Shown here: one piece after another, positions 1 through 7,742 of the stretch
Layout of the letters: each line of letters opens with the position of its first letter
Numbering within the stretch: the stretch's first letter is position 1
Notes under the pieces: model-generated
Database searches by the model: none
Told to the model about the DNA's origin: nothing
The model's input: only the letters and a program-made list of their open reading frames with translations
Position numbers and translations under genes: made by a program
Source: Zoogloea sp.
GTDB taxonomy: Bacteria; Pseudomonadota; Gammaproteobacteria; Burkholderiales; Rhodocyclaceae
Reading direction: 5' to 3'
NCBI RefSeq assembly: GCF_030157465.1
Contig: NZ_JAOAUU010000092.1
Location: 1-49,734, forward strand
Length of the DNA stretch: 49,734 bases

Positions 1-4
1 CAGC

Positions 5-316
5 ATGACAACGGAGGAATGGGAAACCTACCTCGGCGAGCAGTTTCGAACCATGCGCATCCGGGCCAACCTGGAGCAGACCCAGCTGGCCACCCGCTCC
101 GGGGTGAGCCTTGGCGCCCTCAAGAACCTCGAAGGCGGCAAGGGCTGCTCCCTCAAGACGCTCATCAAGGTCGCACGGGGGCTAGGCAGAACCGACTGGC
201 TCGAAGCACTCGCCCCCAGGATCAGCGTGAGCCCCATGCAGTTGCTGAAGTCCCGCACCCTGAAAGCCCCGCGGCAAAAGGTCTTTCGGCCCCGCAAGTG
301 CAGCCCGTCGGAGTAG
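5..316 (+). CDS. hipB: HipB-like XRE-family antitoxin/repressor
   Basis: Small DNA-binding protein (103 aa) with a Cro/C1-type helix-turn-helix at about residues 12-65; the QTQLATRSGVSLGALKNLE segment shows the typical two-helix pattern. The C-terminus is basic. It ends 3 nt before a HipA-type kinase gene, the standard order of hipBA toxin-antitoxin operons. There HipB neutralises HipA and represses the shared promoter. The promoter lies outside the window because the gene starts at its very edge. The ATG is the first possible start in view, so a longer upstream start cannot be excluded. Function is inferred from domain and context. Confidence 0.85.
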   Translation: MTTEEWETYLGEQFRTMRIRANLEQTQLATRSGVSLGALKNLEGGKGCSLKTLIKVARGLGRTDWLEALAPRISVSPMQLLKSRTLKAPRQKVFRPRKCSPSE

Positions 317-319
317 CCC

Positions 320-1597
320 ATGTACCGTGCTGTCGACCTGATTGAAGTACGGGCCTGGGGCGCCACGGTCGGCGGTGTGTCCGTCGACCCCGGCCTTGGC
401 TACTACGTTTTTGAATACGACCCGAAGTGGCAGGCACGCGGCATCGAACTGGCGCCGCTGACGATGCCCGTCGCCCAGCCCGTCCATGTGTTTCCCCTCT
501 TGCCCGAGGCCACCTTCAAGCGCCTGCCGGCCATGCTGGCCGATGCCCTGCCCGACGACTTCGGCAACGCCCTCATCGACGCCTACCTGGCCCGGGAAGG
601 TGTGGCCAAGGCCGCCATTACCGCGCTTGATCGGCTGGCCTACATGAGCAACCGGGGCATGGGCGCGCTGGAGTTTCGCCCGGCCCGCGGCCCCAAGCGG
701 ACCAAGGCCACCGCCGTCGAGATATCCCAGCTCGTGGCGGGCTCGCGGGAGGCCCTTTCGGGCAGGTTCGGTGGTGATCGCGAAACGGAAGCCGCAATCA
801 TGAACCTGATCCAGGTTGGCACCTCTGCCGGTGGCGCCCGGGCCAAGGCGGTGATCGCCTGGAACCCCGACACCAACGAGATCCGCTCCGGGCAGCTGCC
901 CGCCGAAGCGGGATTCGACTACTGGCTGCTCAAGCTCGACGGCGTCGGCACTGATTACGAACTTGGAACCGGCGGGCACTACGGGCGCATCGAATACGCC
1001 TACTACCTGATGGCAAGGGCTGCCGGCATAAGCATGTGCACCTGCCGGCTGCTCGAAGAAAACGGGCGCGCGCACTTCATGACCCGGCGCTTCGATCGCC
1101 AGAACGGGACAAAACAGCATATCCAGAGCCTGTGCGCCATGCAGCATCTCGATTACAAACAGCGCGGCACCCACGACTACAACCAGTATTTCCAGACCAT
1201 CGCCGCGCTGGGCCTGCCGGATGCCGAACGGGCCGAAGGCTACCGGCGGATGGTCTTCAACGTGCTGGCCTCCAACTGCGATGATCACACCAAGAACCTG
1301 TCCTTCATCCTGGACAAAGGCGGGCAATGGCAGCTTGCCCCGGCCTACGACGTGACTCACGCCTACAATCCGAACGGTGAATGGACGTATCAGCACCTCA
1401 TGTCGGTGAACGGAAAGTTCCGCAACATCAACCGGGCCGACCTCGAATCGGTCGGCGATCGCTACCTGGTGCCCGGCTACCGCGACATCATCAGGCAGGT
1501 TTCCGCCGCCCTCGCCCGCTGGCCGGAGTTTGCCGGGGCGGCCGAAGTGCCCGACGACGAGATGCGGCGAATTCAGAACGACTTCCCGGTTGTCTAG
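320..1597 (+). CDS. hipA: HipA-like serine/threonine kinase toxin
   Basis: HipA-family kinase of 425 aa, close to the usual 430-440. The glycine-rich, serine-containing loop SAGGARAKA lies near residue 166, where HipA proteins autophosphorylate. The catalytic NCDDHTKN motif is near residue 317, and the metal-binding APAYDVT near 340. All key residues look intact, so the kinase should be active. E. coli HipA phosphorylates glutamyl-tRNA synthetase and induces persistence; whether this homologue has that target is unknown. It is co-transcribed with the upstream HTH gene at 3-nt spacing. The AGGARAKA loop resembles the HipA subfamily common in Xanthomonas and betaproteobacteria more than the E. 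coli one. Confidence 0.9.
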   Translation: MYRAVDLIEVRAWGATVGGVSVDPGLGYYVFEYDPKWQARGIELAPLTMPVAQPVHVFPLLPEATFKRLPAMLADALPDDFGNALIDAYLAREGVAKAAITALDRLAYMSNRGMGALEFRPARGPKRTKATAVEISQLVAGSREALSGRFGGDRETEAAIMNLIQVGTSAGGARAKAVIAWNPDTNEIRSGQLPAEAGFDYWLLKLDGVGTDYELGTGGHYGRIEYAYYLMARAAGISMCTCRLLEENGRAHFMTRRFDRQNGTKQHIQSLCAMQHLDYKQRGTHDYNQYFQTIAALGLPDAERAEGYRRMVFNVLASNCDDHTKNLSFILDKGGQWQLAPAYDVTHAYNPNGEWTYQHLMSVNGKFRNINRADLESVGDRYLVPGYRDIIRQVSAALARWPEFAGAAEVPDDEMRRIQNDFPVV

Positions 1598-1696
1598 GGC
1601 ATCGACCAAGATCTTTCGATAAAAACGACGACTGCAGCCCCGCCCGCAACACGCGCGGTTCATAGTGCGAAAAATGTATCTACAGGAATCCGACTC

Positions 1697-3277
1697 TTGA
1701 GCAATCAACTATTTCACCGCCTGGCTTTACTCGACCCTGCGGAACAGCGCGAGCTACTGCGCCACTGCCGGCATGGCCTCGAGAAGGAAAGCCTGCGCGT
1801 CGATCCTGCCGGCCAGCTGGCCCTGACGCCCCACCCCCGGGTTCTGGGTTCGGCACTGACCCATCCGCAGATCACCACCGACTATTCCGAGGCGCTGATG
1901 GAGTTCATCACCGACGCCCTGGAAGACCCCGCCGACACCCTCGGCGAGCTGGATGCCATCCACCGCCACACCTACGCCCGCCTCGGCAGCGAGCAGCTGT
2001 GGACCCACTCGATGCCCTGCCCCCTGCCCGACGAAGCGGCAATCCCCATCGCCGAATACGGCGCCAGCCATGTGGGCAAGCTCAAATACGTCTATCGCAA
2101 GGGCCTGGCGGTGCGCTATGGCAAGGCCATGCAGTGCATCGCCGGCATCCACTACAACTTCTCGCTGCCCGAAGCCCTGTGGCCGCTGCTGCAGCAGGAC
2201 CAGGGCGACAGCAGCCCGGCGGCCGAGTGGCAGTCGGCCTGCTACATCGCGCTGATCCGCAATTTCCGCCGCTACAGCTGGCTGCTGATGTACCTGTTCG
2301 GGGCCTCGCCGGCGCTGGGTGCCAGCTTCCTCAAGGGGCGCGAGCACACGCTCGAAAAGCTCGGTGACGACACGCTGTTTCTGCCCTGGGCCACCAGCCT
2401 GCGTATGAGCGATCTCGGCTACCAGAACAACGCCCAGGCCAGCCTCACGCCCTGCTACAACAACCTGGAAAGCTACCTGGCCAGCCTGCGCCAGGCCGTC
2501 TCCACGCCCTATCCGCCCTACCAGGCACTCGGCACGCACCGGGACGGCGAGTGGCAGCAGCTCAACACCAACGTGCTGCAGATCGAAAACGAGTACTACT
2601 CGAGCATCCGCCCCAAGCGCGTGATCGGCAGCGGCGAGCGGCCGATCCAGGCCTTGAGCGCGCGCGGCATACAGTACGTCGAGGTGCGCTGCCTGGACAT
2701 CGACCCCTTCCTGCCGCTGGGCATCGATCTGACCGCCGCCCGCTTCCTCGACGCCTTCCTGCTGTACTGCGCGCTCGAAGACAGCCCCGCGCTGTCGTCC
2801 GCCGAATGCCGCGAGTGCACCACCAACTTCGCTCTCACCGTGAAGGAAGGCCGCCGGCCGGGCCTGCAGCTGAGCCATCGCGGCGCAGCGGTCGGGCTGA
2901 AGGAATGGGGCCTGCAACTGCTGGAAAGCATCGGGGCCTGTGCCGAGCGGCTGGACGCCGCCCACGGCAACACGCTGCACCGCGAAGCCCTGGCCAGCCA
3001 GCGCGCCAAGCTTGAGGACGCCAGCCTCACGCCGTCGGCCCGCGTGCTGCAAAGCCTTCACGAGGACAAGCTGGGTTTCTTCGCCTTCGCCCGGCGCCAG
3101 TCCGAACGCCACGCCGAGTGGTTCCAGAGCCGCCCGCTGGATAGCGCAGACGAAGCCGTCTTCGAAAAAGCCACCCGCGACTCCCTCGCCGCCCAGGAAA
3201 AACTGGAACGCGAACAGCAGGGCTCTTTTGACGAGTACGTGGCGCGCTACATGGCGGCTGCGGCAGCACCCGTCTGA
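1697..3277 (+). CDS. gshA: Glutamate-cysteine ligase
   Basis: Joins glutamate and cysteine using ATP, the first and limiting step of glutathione synthesis, in the cytosol. The protein is 526 aa, close to the 518 aa of the E. coli type I enzyme. It shows family landmarks such as [11 protein letters not shown] near the N-terminus, [12 protein letters not shown], the [10 protein letters not shown] block and [17 protein letters not shown]. The start is a TTG, chosen because AGGA lies 9 nt upstream and residues from there match the family N-terminus ([12 protein letters not shown]). It stands alone, about 100 bp after hipA, and the partner gshB is not in the window. Confidence 0.95.
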   Translation: MSNQLFHRLALLDPAEQRELLRHCRHGLEKESLRVDPAGQLALTPHPRVLGSALTHPQITTDYSEALMEFITDALEDPADTLGELDAIHRHTYARLGSEQLWTHSMPCPLPDEAAIPIAEYGASHVGKLKYVYRKGLAVRYGKAMQCIAGIHYNFSLPEALWPLLQQDQGDSSPAAEWQSACYIALIRNFRRYSWLLMYLFGASPALGASFLKGREHTLEKLGDDTLFLPWATSLRMSDLGYQNNAQASLTPCYNNLESYLASLRQAVSTPYPPYQALGTHRDGEWQQLNTNVLQIENEYYSSIRPKRVIGSGERPIQALSARGIQYVEVRCLDIDPFLPLGIDLTAARFLDAFLLYCALEDSPALSSAECRECTTNFALTVKEGRRPGLQLSHRGAAVGLKEWGLQLLESIGACAERLDAAHGNTLHREALASQRAKLEDASLTPSARVLQSLHEDKLGFFAFARRQSERHAEWFQSRPLDSADEAVFEKATRDSLAAQEKLEREQQGSFDEYVARYMAAAAAPV

Positions 3278-3290
3278 GCCCGAAAACACA

Positions 3291-3325
3291 GCCCCTGACC
3301 CGGCCTTGCGGGTCGGGTGAGGGGC
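3291..3325 (+). terminator. Possible hairpin terminator after gshA
   Basis: An imperfect GC-rich stem (CCCCTGACCCG pairing with CGGGTCGGGTGAGGGG) sits 14 bp beyond the gshA stop. There is no T-run after it, so it is at best a weak or factor-assisted terminator. Confidence 0.35.
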
Positions 3326-3361
3326 TGGATGAAGTGGCTCCGGGGCGTCTGCCCGCCCGCG

Positions 3362-3664
3362 CTACGACTCTTTAATGATGCCAAACAGTCGAAGCGTGCC
3401 CTGGAACGCCCGGACGCTCACATCCGGGTCGTAGCGCCTGAAGAGCGCTTCCTGTTTCTTGCGGTCGGAGGGCGGCATGGCATCGAGAATGAGCTGGCGC
3501 TCCTGCATGATCTCCTGCCCCATCCGCTCCGTGACAAAAACGAAGGTGATCGGCCAGTACAACCCATTGCTCTGCCGCAAATGAAAGCGCGGCATCGCGG
3601 GGAGAATCGCTTCGGTGCTGTGGCTTTTCATGACGGTTTCGGGGTCCGTTGGTCTCACCGTCAT
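3362..3664 (-). CDS. Hypothetical protein
   Basis: Unrecognised protein of about 100 aa, start taken as the ATG giving MTVRPTDPETVMK; a TTG 12 codons upstream and an ATG 11 codons downstream are alternatives. The sequence reads like a soluble protein. It has an aromatic stretch (NGLYWPITFVFV) and a charged helical middle (ERMGQEIMQERQLILDAM, DRKKQEALFRRY). No signal peptide or known motif is visible. An imperfect FNR-like inverted repeat lies just upstream. It is a minus-strand gene convergent with gshA. The opposite-strand frame is also open but has the biased composition of an antisense frame. Confidence 0.45.
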   Translation of the reverse strand: MTVRPTDPETVMKSHSTEAILPAMPRFHLRQSNGLYWPITFVFVTERMGQEIMQERQLILDAMPPSDRKKQEALFRRYDPDVSVRAFQGTLRLFGIIKES

Positions 3665-3691
3665 TGATAACTCATCACGGCCCCGGCTGCC

Positions 3692-3705
3692 TTGACTCAA
3701 GTCAC
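3692..3705. promoter_or_regulatory. FNR/Anr-like inverted repeat
   Basis: TTGACTCAAGTCAC has the layout of an FNR/Anr box (TTGAT-N4-ATCAA): the left half matches 4/5 and the right half 3/5. It lies 28-41 bp before the preferred start of the small minus-strand gene. Assignment is by pattern only. Confidence 0.25.
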
Positions 3706-3735
3706 ACCGGCGAGTTTTTGGCGCCGGACACGCTC

Positions 3736-4101
3736 TTATTTCCTGGTCCGGCGCAGCAACCAGAAGATGACTTCATGCAGCTCGTCGTCGTCGCGAATCT
3801 CCGCGGCAAAGGCGTCACAGGTGGCTTCATCCACCAGAACCCGCTCGGCAAGCACCAGAAAATCCGACAGCTTTTCGGGGTCATGCAGTTGCCCCACGGC
3901 AATCCGGAAAGCCTGCCTGCTCGGCACGCAATACCAGATGTCGTAATAGAGGTCGATGAGCCCGACGCAGGGAATCCTTGGCAGGCGTTCGGCCAACTGG
4001 CGGATGAACTCGGGGTCTGGCCCGTAGCTGATGAGGTTGTCCAGCTCTTTGCGGACATCCGCGGTTTGAGCGTCCAGCCAGGCGGCGGTTGAAGCAGTCA
4101 T
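3736..4101 (-). CDS. Hypothetical protein
   Basis: Unrecognised 121-aa acidic, probably helical protein (MTASTAAWLDAQTADV...). It is rich in Asp, Glu and Leu, with a YYDIWYCVPSRQAFR segment in the middle and a basic RRTRK end. No membrane segment, signal or catalytic motif can be seen. It precedes the other small unknown gene on the same strand by about 70 bp, so the two may form a unit. No clear Shine-Dalgarno sequence precedes the ATG, and an overlapping minus-strand frame is also open. Amino-acid make-up favours this frame. Confidence 0.45.
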   Translation of the reverse strand: MTASTAAWLDAQTADVRKELDNLISYGPDPEFIRQLAERLPRIPCVGLIDLYYDIWYCVPSRQAFRIAVGQLHDPEKLSDFLVLAERVLVDEATCDAFAAEIRDDDELHEVIFWLLRRTRK

Positions 4102-4299
4102 TGAAAGTGTTGTGTCGTGACCAGCCGCAAGGATACCGGTGCCGGCCCGGGCTGCATCGCACCGAGCCCTTGCCCCGGTTCATTTCGAACATGTCCCCCG
4201 CCCGGTGGATCGAGCGGAACCGTGGCGCGTCCGGGGATAAATTTCACGGGATTCCATCCGTAAAAGAGGGGCCATTCAAAACCACAGCCCCGCCTCCAG

Positions 4300-4953
4300 A
4301 TGCGCCGTCTTCCCCTGCTTCTGACCCTTTTCTGCCGCCCAGGCTTTGCGGACAACTGCGACCGGCTGCCCAACCCGTCGGTAACGCTCAAGCTGCACGA
4401 AGAGCCCATCAGCCTTGATACACGCACCAGCATCCGAACCCTCACGCTGCTTGGCCCCCTTCCCATGCGGCCGGAGAAACACGTCCTGGGGCTCACACGG
4501 GGCACCGCGACGGTCCGGTTTGAAACACGTATCGCCTCGTACGTGGATCCGACCGGGCAGTGGGAATGCGCCAGCCCGCACATCACCGTGAGCTATGGCT
4601 TCAGCCCCATGACCGTTTACGTTGCCAGGGAGTTTCCGGAGGGGAGCTGTGCCTACCGGGAAATTTATCAGCACGAAATGCGCCACGTTCGCGCCTACCA
4701 GACGCACCTCAAGCACATCGAACAAGGCCTTGCCGACACCCTCAATGAGCGCTTTGCATCTGCCGGCCCCTGGCGCGGTCCGCGAGGTCAGGCGAGCGCC
4801 AGGCTGCAACAGGAGCTCGAAGCGCGCTGGGCGCCTTACGTCAAACGCGAGATCAACAAGGTCGATGCCGCCCAGGCCCTGATCGACACGCCCGAGGAGT
4901 ACGCCCGCGTCGCCGGGAGCTGCGGCGGTGAAATCAGGAAAATCACTCGCTGA
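4300..4953 (+). CDS. Putative secreted HExxH metalloprotease-like protein
   Basis: 217-aa protein with a short N-terminal hydrophobic leader (MRRLPLLLTLF, possible cleavage after GFA). The mature domain contains HEMRH at residues 125-129, a match to the zincin HExxH zinc motif, inside YREIYQHEMRHVRAYQTH. Later residues are helical and charged, and two Cys at the ends (C20, C207 region) could pair in the periplasm. No family name could be assigned from memory. If the HExxH is real, a zinc ligand should also occur downstream, and Glu and His candidates are present. The start has no good ribosome site. It is transcribed away from the small unknown genes and converges on the exonuclease. Confidence 0.6.
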   Translation: MRRLPLLLTLFCRPGFADNCDRLPNPSVTLKLHEEPISLDTRTSIRTLTLLGPLPMRPEKHVLGLTRGTATVRFETRIASYVDPTGQWECASPHITVSYGFSPMTVYVAREFPEGSCAYREIYQHEMRHVRAYQTHLKHIEQGLADTLNERFASAGPWRGPRGQASARLQQELEARWAPYVKREINKVDAAQALIDTPEEYARVAGSCGGEIRKITR

Positions 4954-4979
4954 GCGAACTGGCGGGTATTTCCAGGCAA

Positions 4980-5588
4980 CTAGCGCTGAGGAGTCGCAAG
5001 GCATTTTTCCAGCTGATTTTTCGGCGCCCGCTGAATGCGCCGAAGCAGCTCGACCGACACGTCACGCACTTTATGGCGGAGGCGCAGCTCATCCTCCAGG
5101 CGCAACAGAAGGCTCGCTGCCATCTCTGCGTCCGCCAGCGCGCGGTGGTAGCGGCCGGCAACCGGCAGCTTCGCGTACTCCACCAGAGCGCCGAGCTTGT
5201 GGCTTGGCGCAAGCGGAAAAATCCGCCGCGACAGCAGTAACGAACAAACGAAATCCTGCCTCCTGGCCCGCTGGATTCGCGCCAGCTCGGCATCCCAGAA
5301 CCTGGAGTCGAACGACGCGTTGTGGGCAACCAGCGGGTAGTCGCCGACAAAGTCGGACACCTCCCGCATCACCTCGGCCGCCGGCGGCGCGCTGCGAATC
5401 ATGGCGTCGGAAATCCCCGTGAGGGCCTCGATGTACGACGGAATGCGGACGCCGGCGTTCATGAGGCTCTGATAACGGTCGACGACCTTGCCGTTCTCTA
5501 GAAGCACCGCGGCAATCTCCGTCGCCCGGTCACCCTGGACGGGTGACAGGCCCGTGGTTTCGAAGTCGATGACTGCAACAATCTCCAT
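4980..5588 (-). CDS. DnaQ-fold 3'-5' exonuclease (DEDDh)
   Basis: Metal-dependent exonuclease domain protein (202 aa) like the epsilon subunit of DNA polymerase III. The catalytic set is complete: D8 and E10 in DFETTG, D94 in HNASFD, and H148 plus D153 in YHRALADAE. It is shorter than DnaQ (about 240 aa), and the C-terminus is a basic helix rather than a recognisable polymerase-binding motif. It is therefore called a stand-alone exonuclease, perhaps acting in DNA repair or RNA trimming, rather than DnaQ itself. It lies downstream of the tRNA-Ser unit on the same strand but is separated from it by a terminator. Confidence 0.85.
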   Translation of the reverse strand: MEIVAVIDFETTGLSPVQGDRATEIAAVLLENGKVVDRYQSLMNAGVRIPSYIEALTGISDAMIRSAPPAAEVMREVSDFVGDYPLVAHNASFDSRFWDAELARIQRARRQDFVCSLLLSRRIFPLAPSHKLGALVEYAKLPVAGRYHRALADAEMAASLLLRLEDELRLRHKVRDVSVELLRRIQRAPKNQLEKCLATPQR

Positions 5589-5754
5589 TACTCGTCCTAT
5601 CGCTGAATGTCACAGGGCCGAAGCACTCAACTCGTCCAAAAACCCGGCAACCAGATCCTGCATGTGCGCATCGCGCGCGTCGGCCAGGACGTGACTGGCC
5701 ACCGTGTTCGTACTGCCCTTCAGGAGCCAGCGCAAGGTCCGGTGTGCAGAAAAC

Positions 5755-5784
5755 AAAAAAGCCCCGATTTCTCGGGGCTTTTTT
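5755..5784 (-). terminator. Rho-independent terminator of tRNA-Ser
   Basis: AAGCCCCGA and TCGGGGCTT form a strong stem with a short TTC loop, flanked by A-runs and T-runs on both sides. It lies about 10 bp after the tRNA 3' end on the minus strand. Because both flanks are A/T runs it could work in both directions. Confidence 0.85.
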
Positions 5785-5794
5785 GCTGATACTT

Positions 5795-5888
5795 TGGCGG
5801 AGAGTGAGGGATTCGAACCCTCGATGCAGGTTTGTGCCCGCATGCTCCCTTAGCAGGGGAGTGCCTTCGACCTCTCGGCCAACTCTCC
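5795..5888 (-). tRNA. tRNA-Ser (anticodon GCU)
   Basis: Class II tRNA of 94 nt including an encoded CCA. The acceptor stem GGAGAGT/ACTCTCC is perfect with discriminator G. The anticodon loop CTGCTAA sits on a CTCCC/GGGAG stem and gives anticodon GCU, reading AGC/AGU serine codons. The long variable arm (GCATGCGGGCACAAACCTGC) is typical of tRNA-Ser. The T arm GGTTCGAATCC is canonical. Confidence 0.97.
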
Positions 5889-5901
5889 GCAACAGCCGCG
5901 C

Positions 5902-5930
5902 ATTATAGGCAACACACGGCACTAAGGCAA
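5902..5930 (-). promoter_or_regulatory. Sigma-70 promoter of tRNA-Ser
   Basis: Reading the minus strand: TTGCCT, 17 bp, TATAAT. This is a near-consensus promoter whose start point would fall about 7 nt before the mature tRNA 5' end. Confidence 0.85.
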
Positions 5931-5938
5931 ATTATTTT

Positions 5939-7162
5939 TTAAGCCTGATCGAGGCCGAAAGCGCGGTGCAGCACGCGAACGGCCAGTTCCAGGTATTTCT
6001 CGTCGATGGCGACGGAAATCTTGATCTCGGAGGTGGAGATCATCTGGATGTTGATGCCCTCTTCGGCAAGGGTACGGAACATGCGGGAGGCGACACCCGG
6101 GTGGGAGCGCATTCCGACGCCGACGATGGAAACCTTGGCCATCGTGCGGTCGCCGCGGATTTCGCGGGCGCCGATGTGGGACTGGACACCTTCGAGGATC
6201 TTGACGGCCTTGTCATAGTCAGGACGATTCACCGTGAACGAGAAGTCCGTGGTGCCGTCATGGCCGACGTTCTGGATGATCATGTCCACATCGACGTTGG
6301 CATCGGCAACCGGGCCAAGGATCTGGTAAGCGATGCCCGGCTTGTCGGGAACGCCCAGCACGGTGATCTTGGCTTCGTCGCGATTGAAGGCAATGCCGGA
6401 GATGATCGGCTGTTCCATGTTGTTCTCTTCCTCAACGGTAATCAGGGTTCCTTCGCCTTCCTCCTGGAAGCTGGAAAGAACCCGAAGCTTTACTTTGTAC
6501 TTGCCGGCGAATTCCACCGAGCGGATCTGCAGCACCTTGGAGCCGAGACTGGCCATTTCCAGCATCTCTTCAAAGGTGATGGTGTCCAGCTTGCGGGCTT
6601 CCGGCACGACACGCGGGTCGGTGGTGTAAACACCATCCACGTCGGTGTAGATCTGGCACTCGTCCGCCTTGATCGCGGCAGCCAGCGCAACACCGGTGGT
6701 ATCCGAGCCGCCACGGCCGAGGGTTGTGATGTTGCCCTCCTCGTCCACGCCCTGGAAACCAGCCACGACGACCACCGAACCGGCATCGAGGTCACGACGG
6801 ATGTTTTCTCCGTCGATATCGAGGATGCGCGCCTTGGTGAAGGAATCGTCGGTGAGGATGCGCACCTGACCACCAGTGTAGCTGCGGGCGTTAACCCCGG
6901 CTTCCTGGAGCGCCATGCACAACAGGCCAATAGTGACCTGTTCGCCGGTGGAGATCACCACGTCGAGTTCGCGGGGGCTGGGGTTGGCACTGATTTCCTT
7001 GGCCAGACCGATCAGACGGTTCGTCTCGCCGCTCATAGCGGACAGGACGATCACCATCTGGTGTCCCTGGGCATGGAACTTCGCGACCCGCTGGGCCACG
7101 TTCTTGATCCGTTCGGGGGTTCCGACGGAAGTGCCGCCATATTTCTGAACTATGAGCGCCAT
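5939..7162 (-). CDS. lysC: Aspartate kinase
   Basis: Phosphorylates aspartate, the committed step to lysine, threonine, methionine and diaminopimelate, in the cytosol. The protein is 407 aa, the usual monofunctional size. The amino-acid kinase domain begins with KYGGTSVGTPERI (residues 7-19) and includes the GRGGSDTTGVALA substrate and ATP region. Two ACT domains in the last ~140 residues (ITVLGVPDKPGIAYQ and VSIVGVGMRSHPGVASRM) should give feedback control by lysine or threonine. It lies 50 bp upstream of the tRNA-Ser gene, which has its own promoter. No lysine riboswitch fits in the short leader. Confidence 0.97.
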   Translation of the reverse strand: MALIVQKYGGTSVGTPERIKNVAQRVAKFHAQGHQMVIVLSAMSGETNRLIGLAKEISANPSPRELDVVISTGEQVTIGLLCMALQEAGVNARSYTGGQVRILTDDSFTKARILDIDGENIRRDLDAGSVVVVAGFQGVDEEGNITTLGRGGSDTTGVALAAAIKADECQIYTDVDGVYTTDPRVVPEARKLDTITFEEMLEMASLGSKVLQIRSVEFAGKYKVKLRVLSSFQEEGEGTLITVEEENNMEQPIISGIAFNRDEAKITVLGVPDKPGIAYQILGPVADANVDVDMIIQNVGHDGTTDFSFTVNRPDYDKAVKILEGVQSHIGAREIRGDRTMAKVSIVGVGMRSHPGVASRMFRTLAEEGINIQMISTSEIKISVAIDEKYLELAVRVLHRAFGLDQA

Positions 7163-7250
7163 CTTGACTTCTAAGAAGATGAGGATGTGGAAAGCCGGTG
7201 ATCTTATCGGATTATGCGAATTCTTGCATCAGCGCGATTTTTCCGGGGTA

Positions 7251-7266
7251 TGTGAATCAGGTCACG
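7251..7266. promoter_or_regulatory. CRP/Vfr-like site
   Basis: TGTGA-ATCAGG-TCACG matches the CRP consensus TGTGA-N6-TCACA in 9 of 10 positions. It lies between lysC and the divergent XRE gene, about 90 bp from each. Assignment is by pattern only. Confidence 0.35.
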
Positions 7267-7307
7267 CTTAGACCGTGTGGAAAACCCTAACCCATACAAA
7301 TACGGCG

Positions 7308-7337
7308 TTGTATCTGTTGCGAGTAGTAATCTATACT
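7308..7337 (+). promoter_or_regulatory. Candidate promoter of the XRE gene
   Basis: TTGTAT and TATACT are separated by 18 bp, in an AT-rich stretch about 90 bp before the start codon. Confidence 0.45.
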
Positions 7338-7346
7338 TTCTGGCAT

Positions 7347-7360
7347 ATAACGAAAGTTAT
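7347..7360. promoter_or_regulatory. Inverted repeat, candidate operator of the XRE regulator
   Basis: ATAAC-GAAA-GTTAT is a perfect 5-bp inverted repeat just downstream of the candidate -10 element. Its size and position suit autorepression by the downstream helix-turn-helix protein. Confidence 0.35.
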
Positions 7361-7420
7361 AGAAGAAACCTGCGGTAAAGCCGTAATAGCTAACATAGTC
7401 AAACCCTTGAGGAAGCCAAC

Positions 7421-7723
7421 ATGAAAACCACCGAAAAAGTTGATGTGCGTGAAATCCGTCGCAAGCTGGGCATGAACCAGTCCCAGTTCTGGTCGAAGAT
7501 CGGCGTGACCCAGAGTGGCGGTTCACGCTATGAGAGCGGTCGCAACATTCCGCGTCCGGTGCAAGCCCTGCTCCGTCTGGTGCATATCGAACAGGTCGAT
7601 ATCTCCAAAATCAAGAAAGACGACGTGGAAGTGGTCGAATATCTGAAGGCCACCAACCCGGAACTCTTCAAGACGCTGAAAAAAGAAGCCCGCGCCAAGC
7701 GCAAGGAGCGTATTCCCCACTGA
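7421..7723 (+). CDS. XRE-family helix-turn-helix regulator
   Basis: Small (100 aa) DNA-binding protein. The helix-turn-helix lies at about residues 8-45: IRRKLGMNQSQFWSKIGVTQ followed by GGSRYESGRNIPRPVQALL, the SRYE recognition-helix pattern of this family. The C-terminal half is charged and helical (LFKTLKKEARAKRKER) and may dimerise. GAGGAAG precedes the ATG at good spacing. Its AT-rich leader holds a promoter, a perfect inverted repeat and a CRP-like site. Target genes are unknown. No toxin partner is adjacent, so a solitary regulator is more likely than an antitoxin. Confidence 0.85.
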   Translation: MKTTEKVDVREIRRKLGMNQSQFWSKIGVTQSGGSRYESGRNIPRPVQALLRLVHIEQVDISKIKKDDVEVVEYLKATNPELFKTLKKEARAKRKERIPH

Positions 7724-7742
7724 GCCGGCGGCAGCATGACTG

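Noticed and set aside
182-3289. Long minus-strand frames across hipA and gshA (about 510 codons each)
   Set aside because: Antisense frames opened by high GC at third codon positions; no motifs, and the plus-strand genes are complete.
5795-5888. Integrated element at tRNA-Ser
   Set aside because: No integrase gene or repeat of the tRNA 3' end was found nearby.
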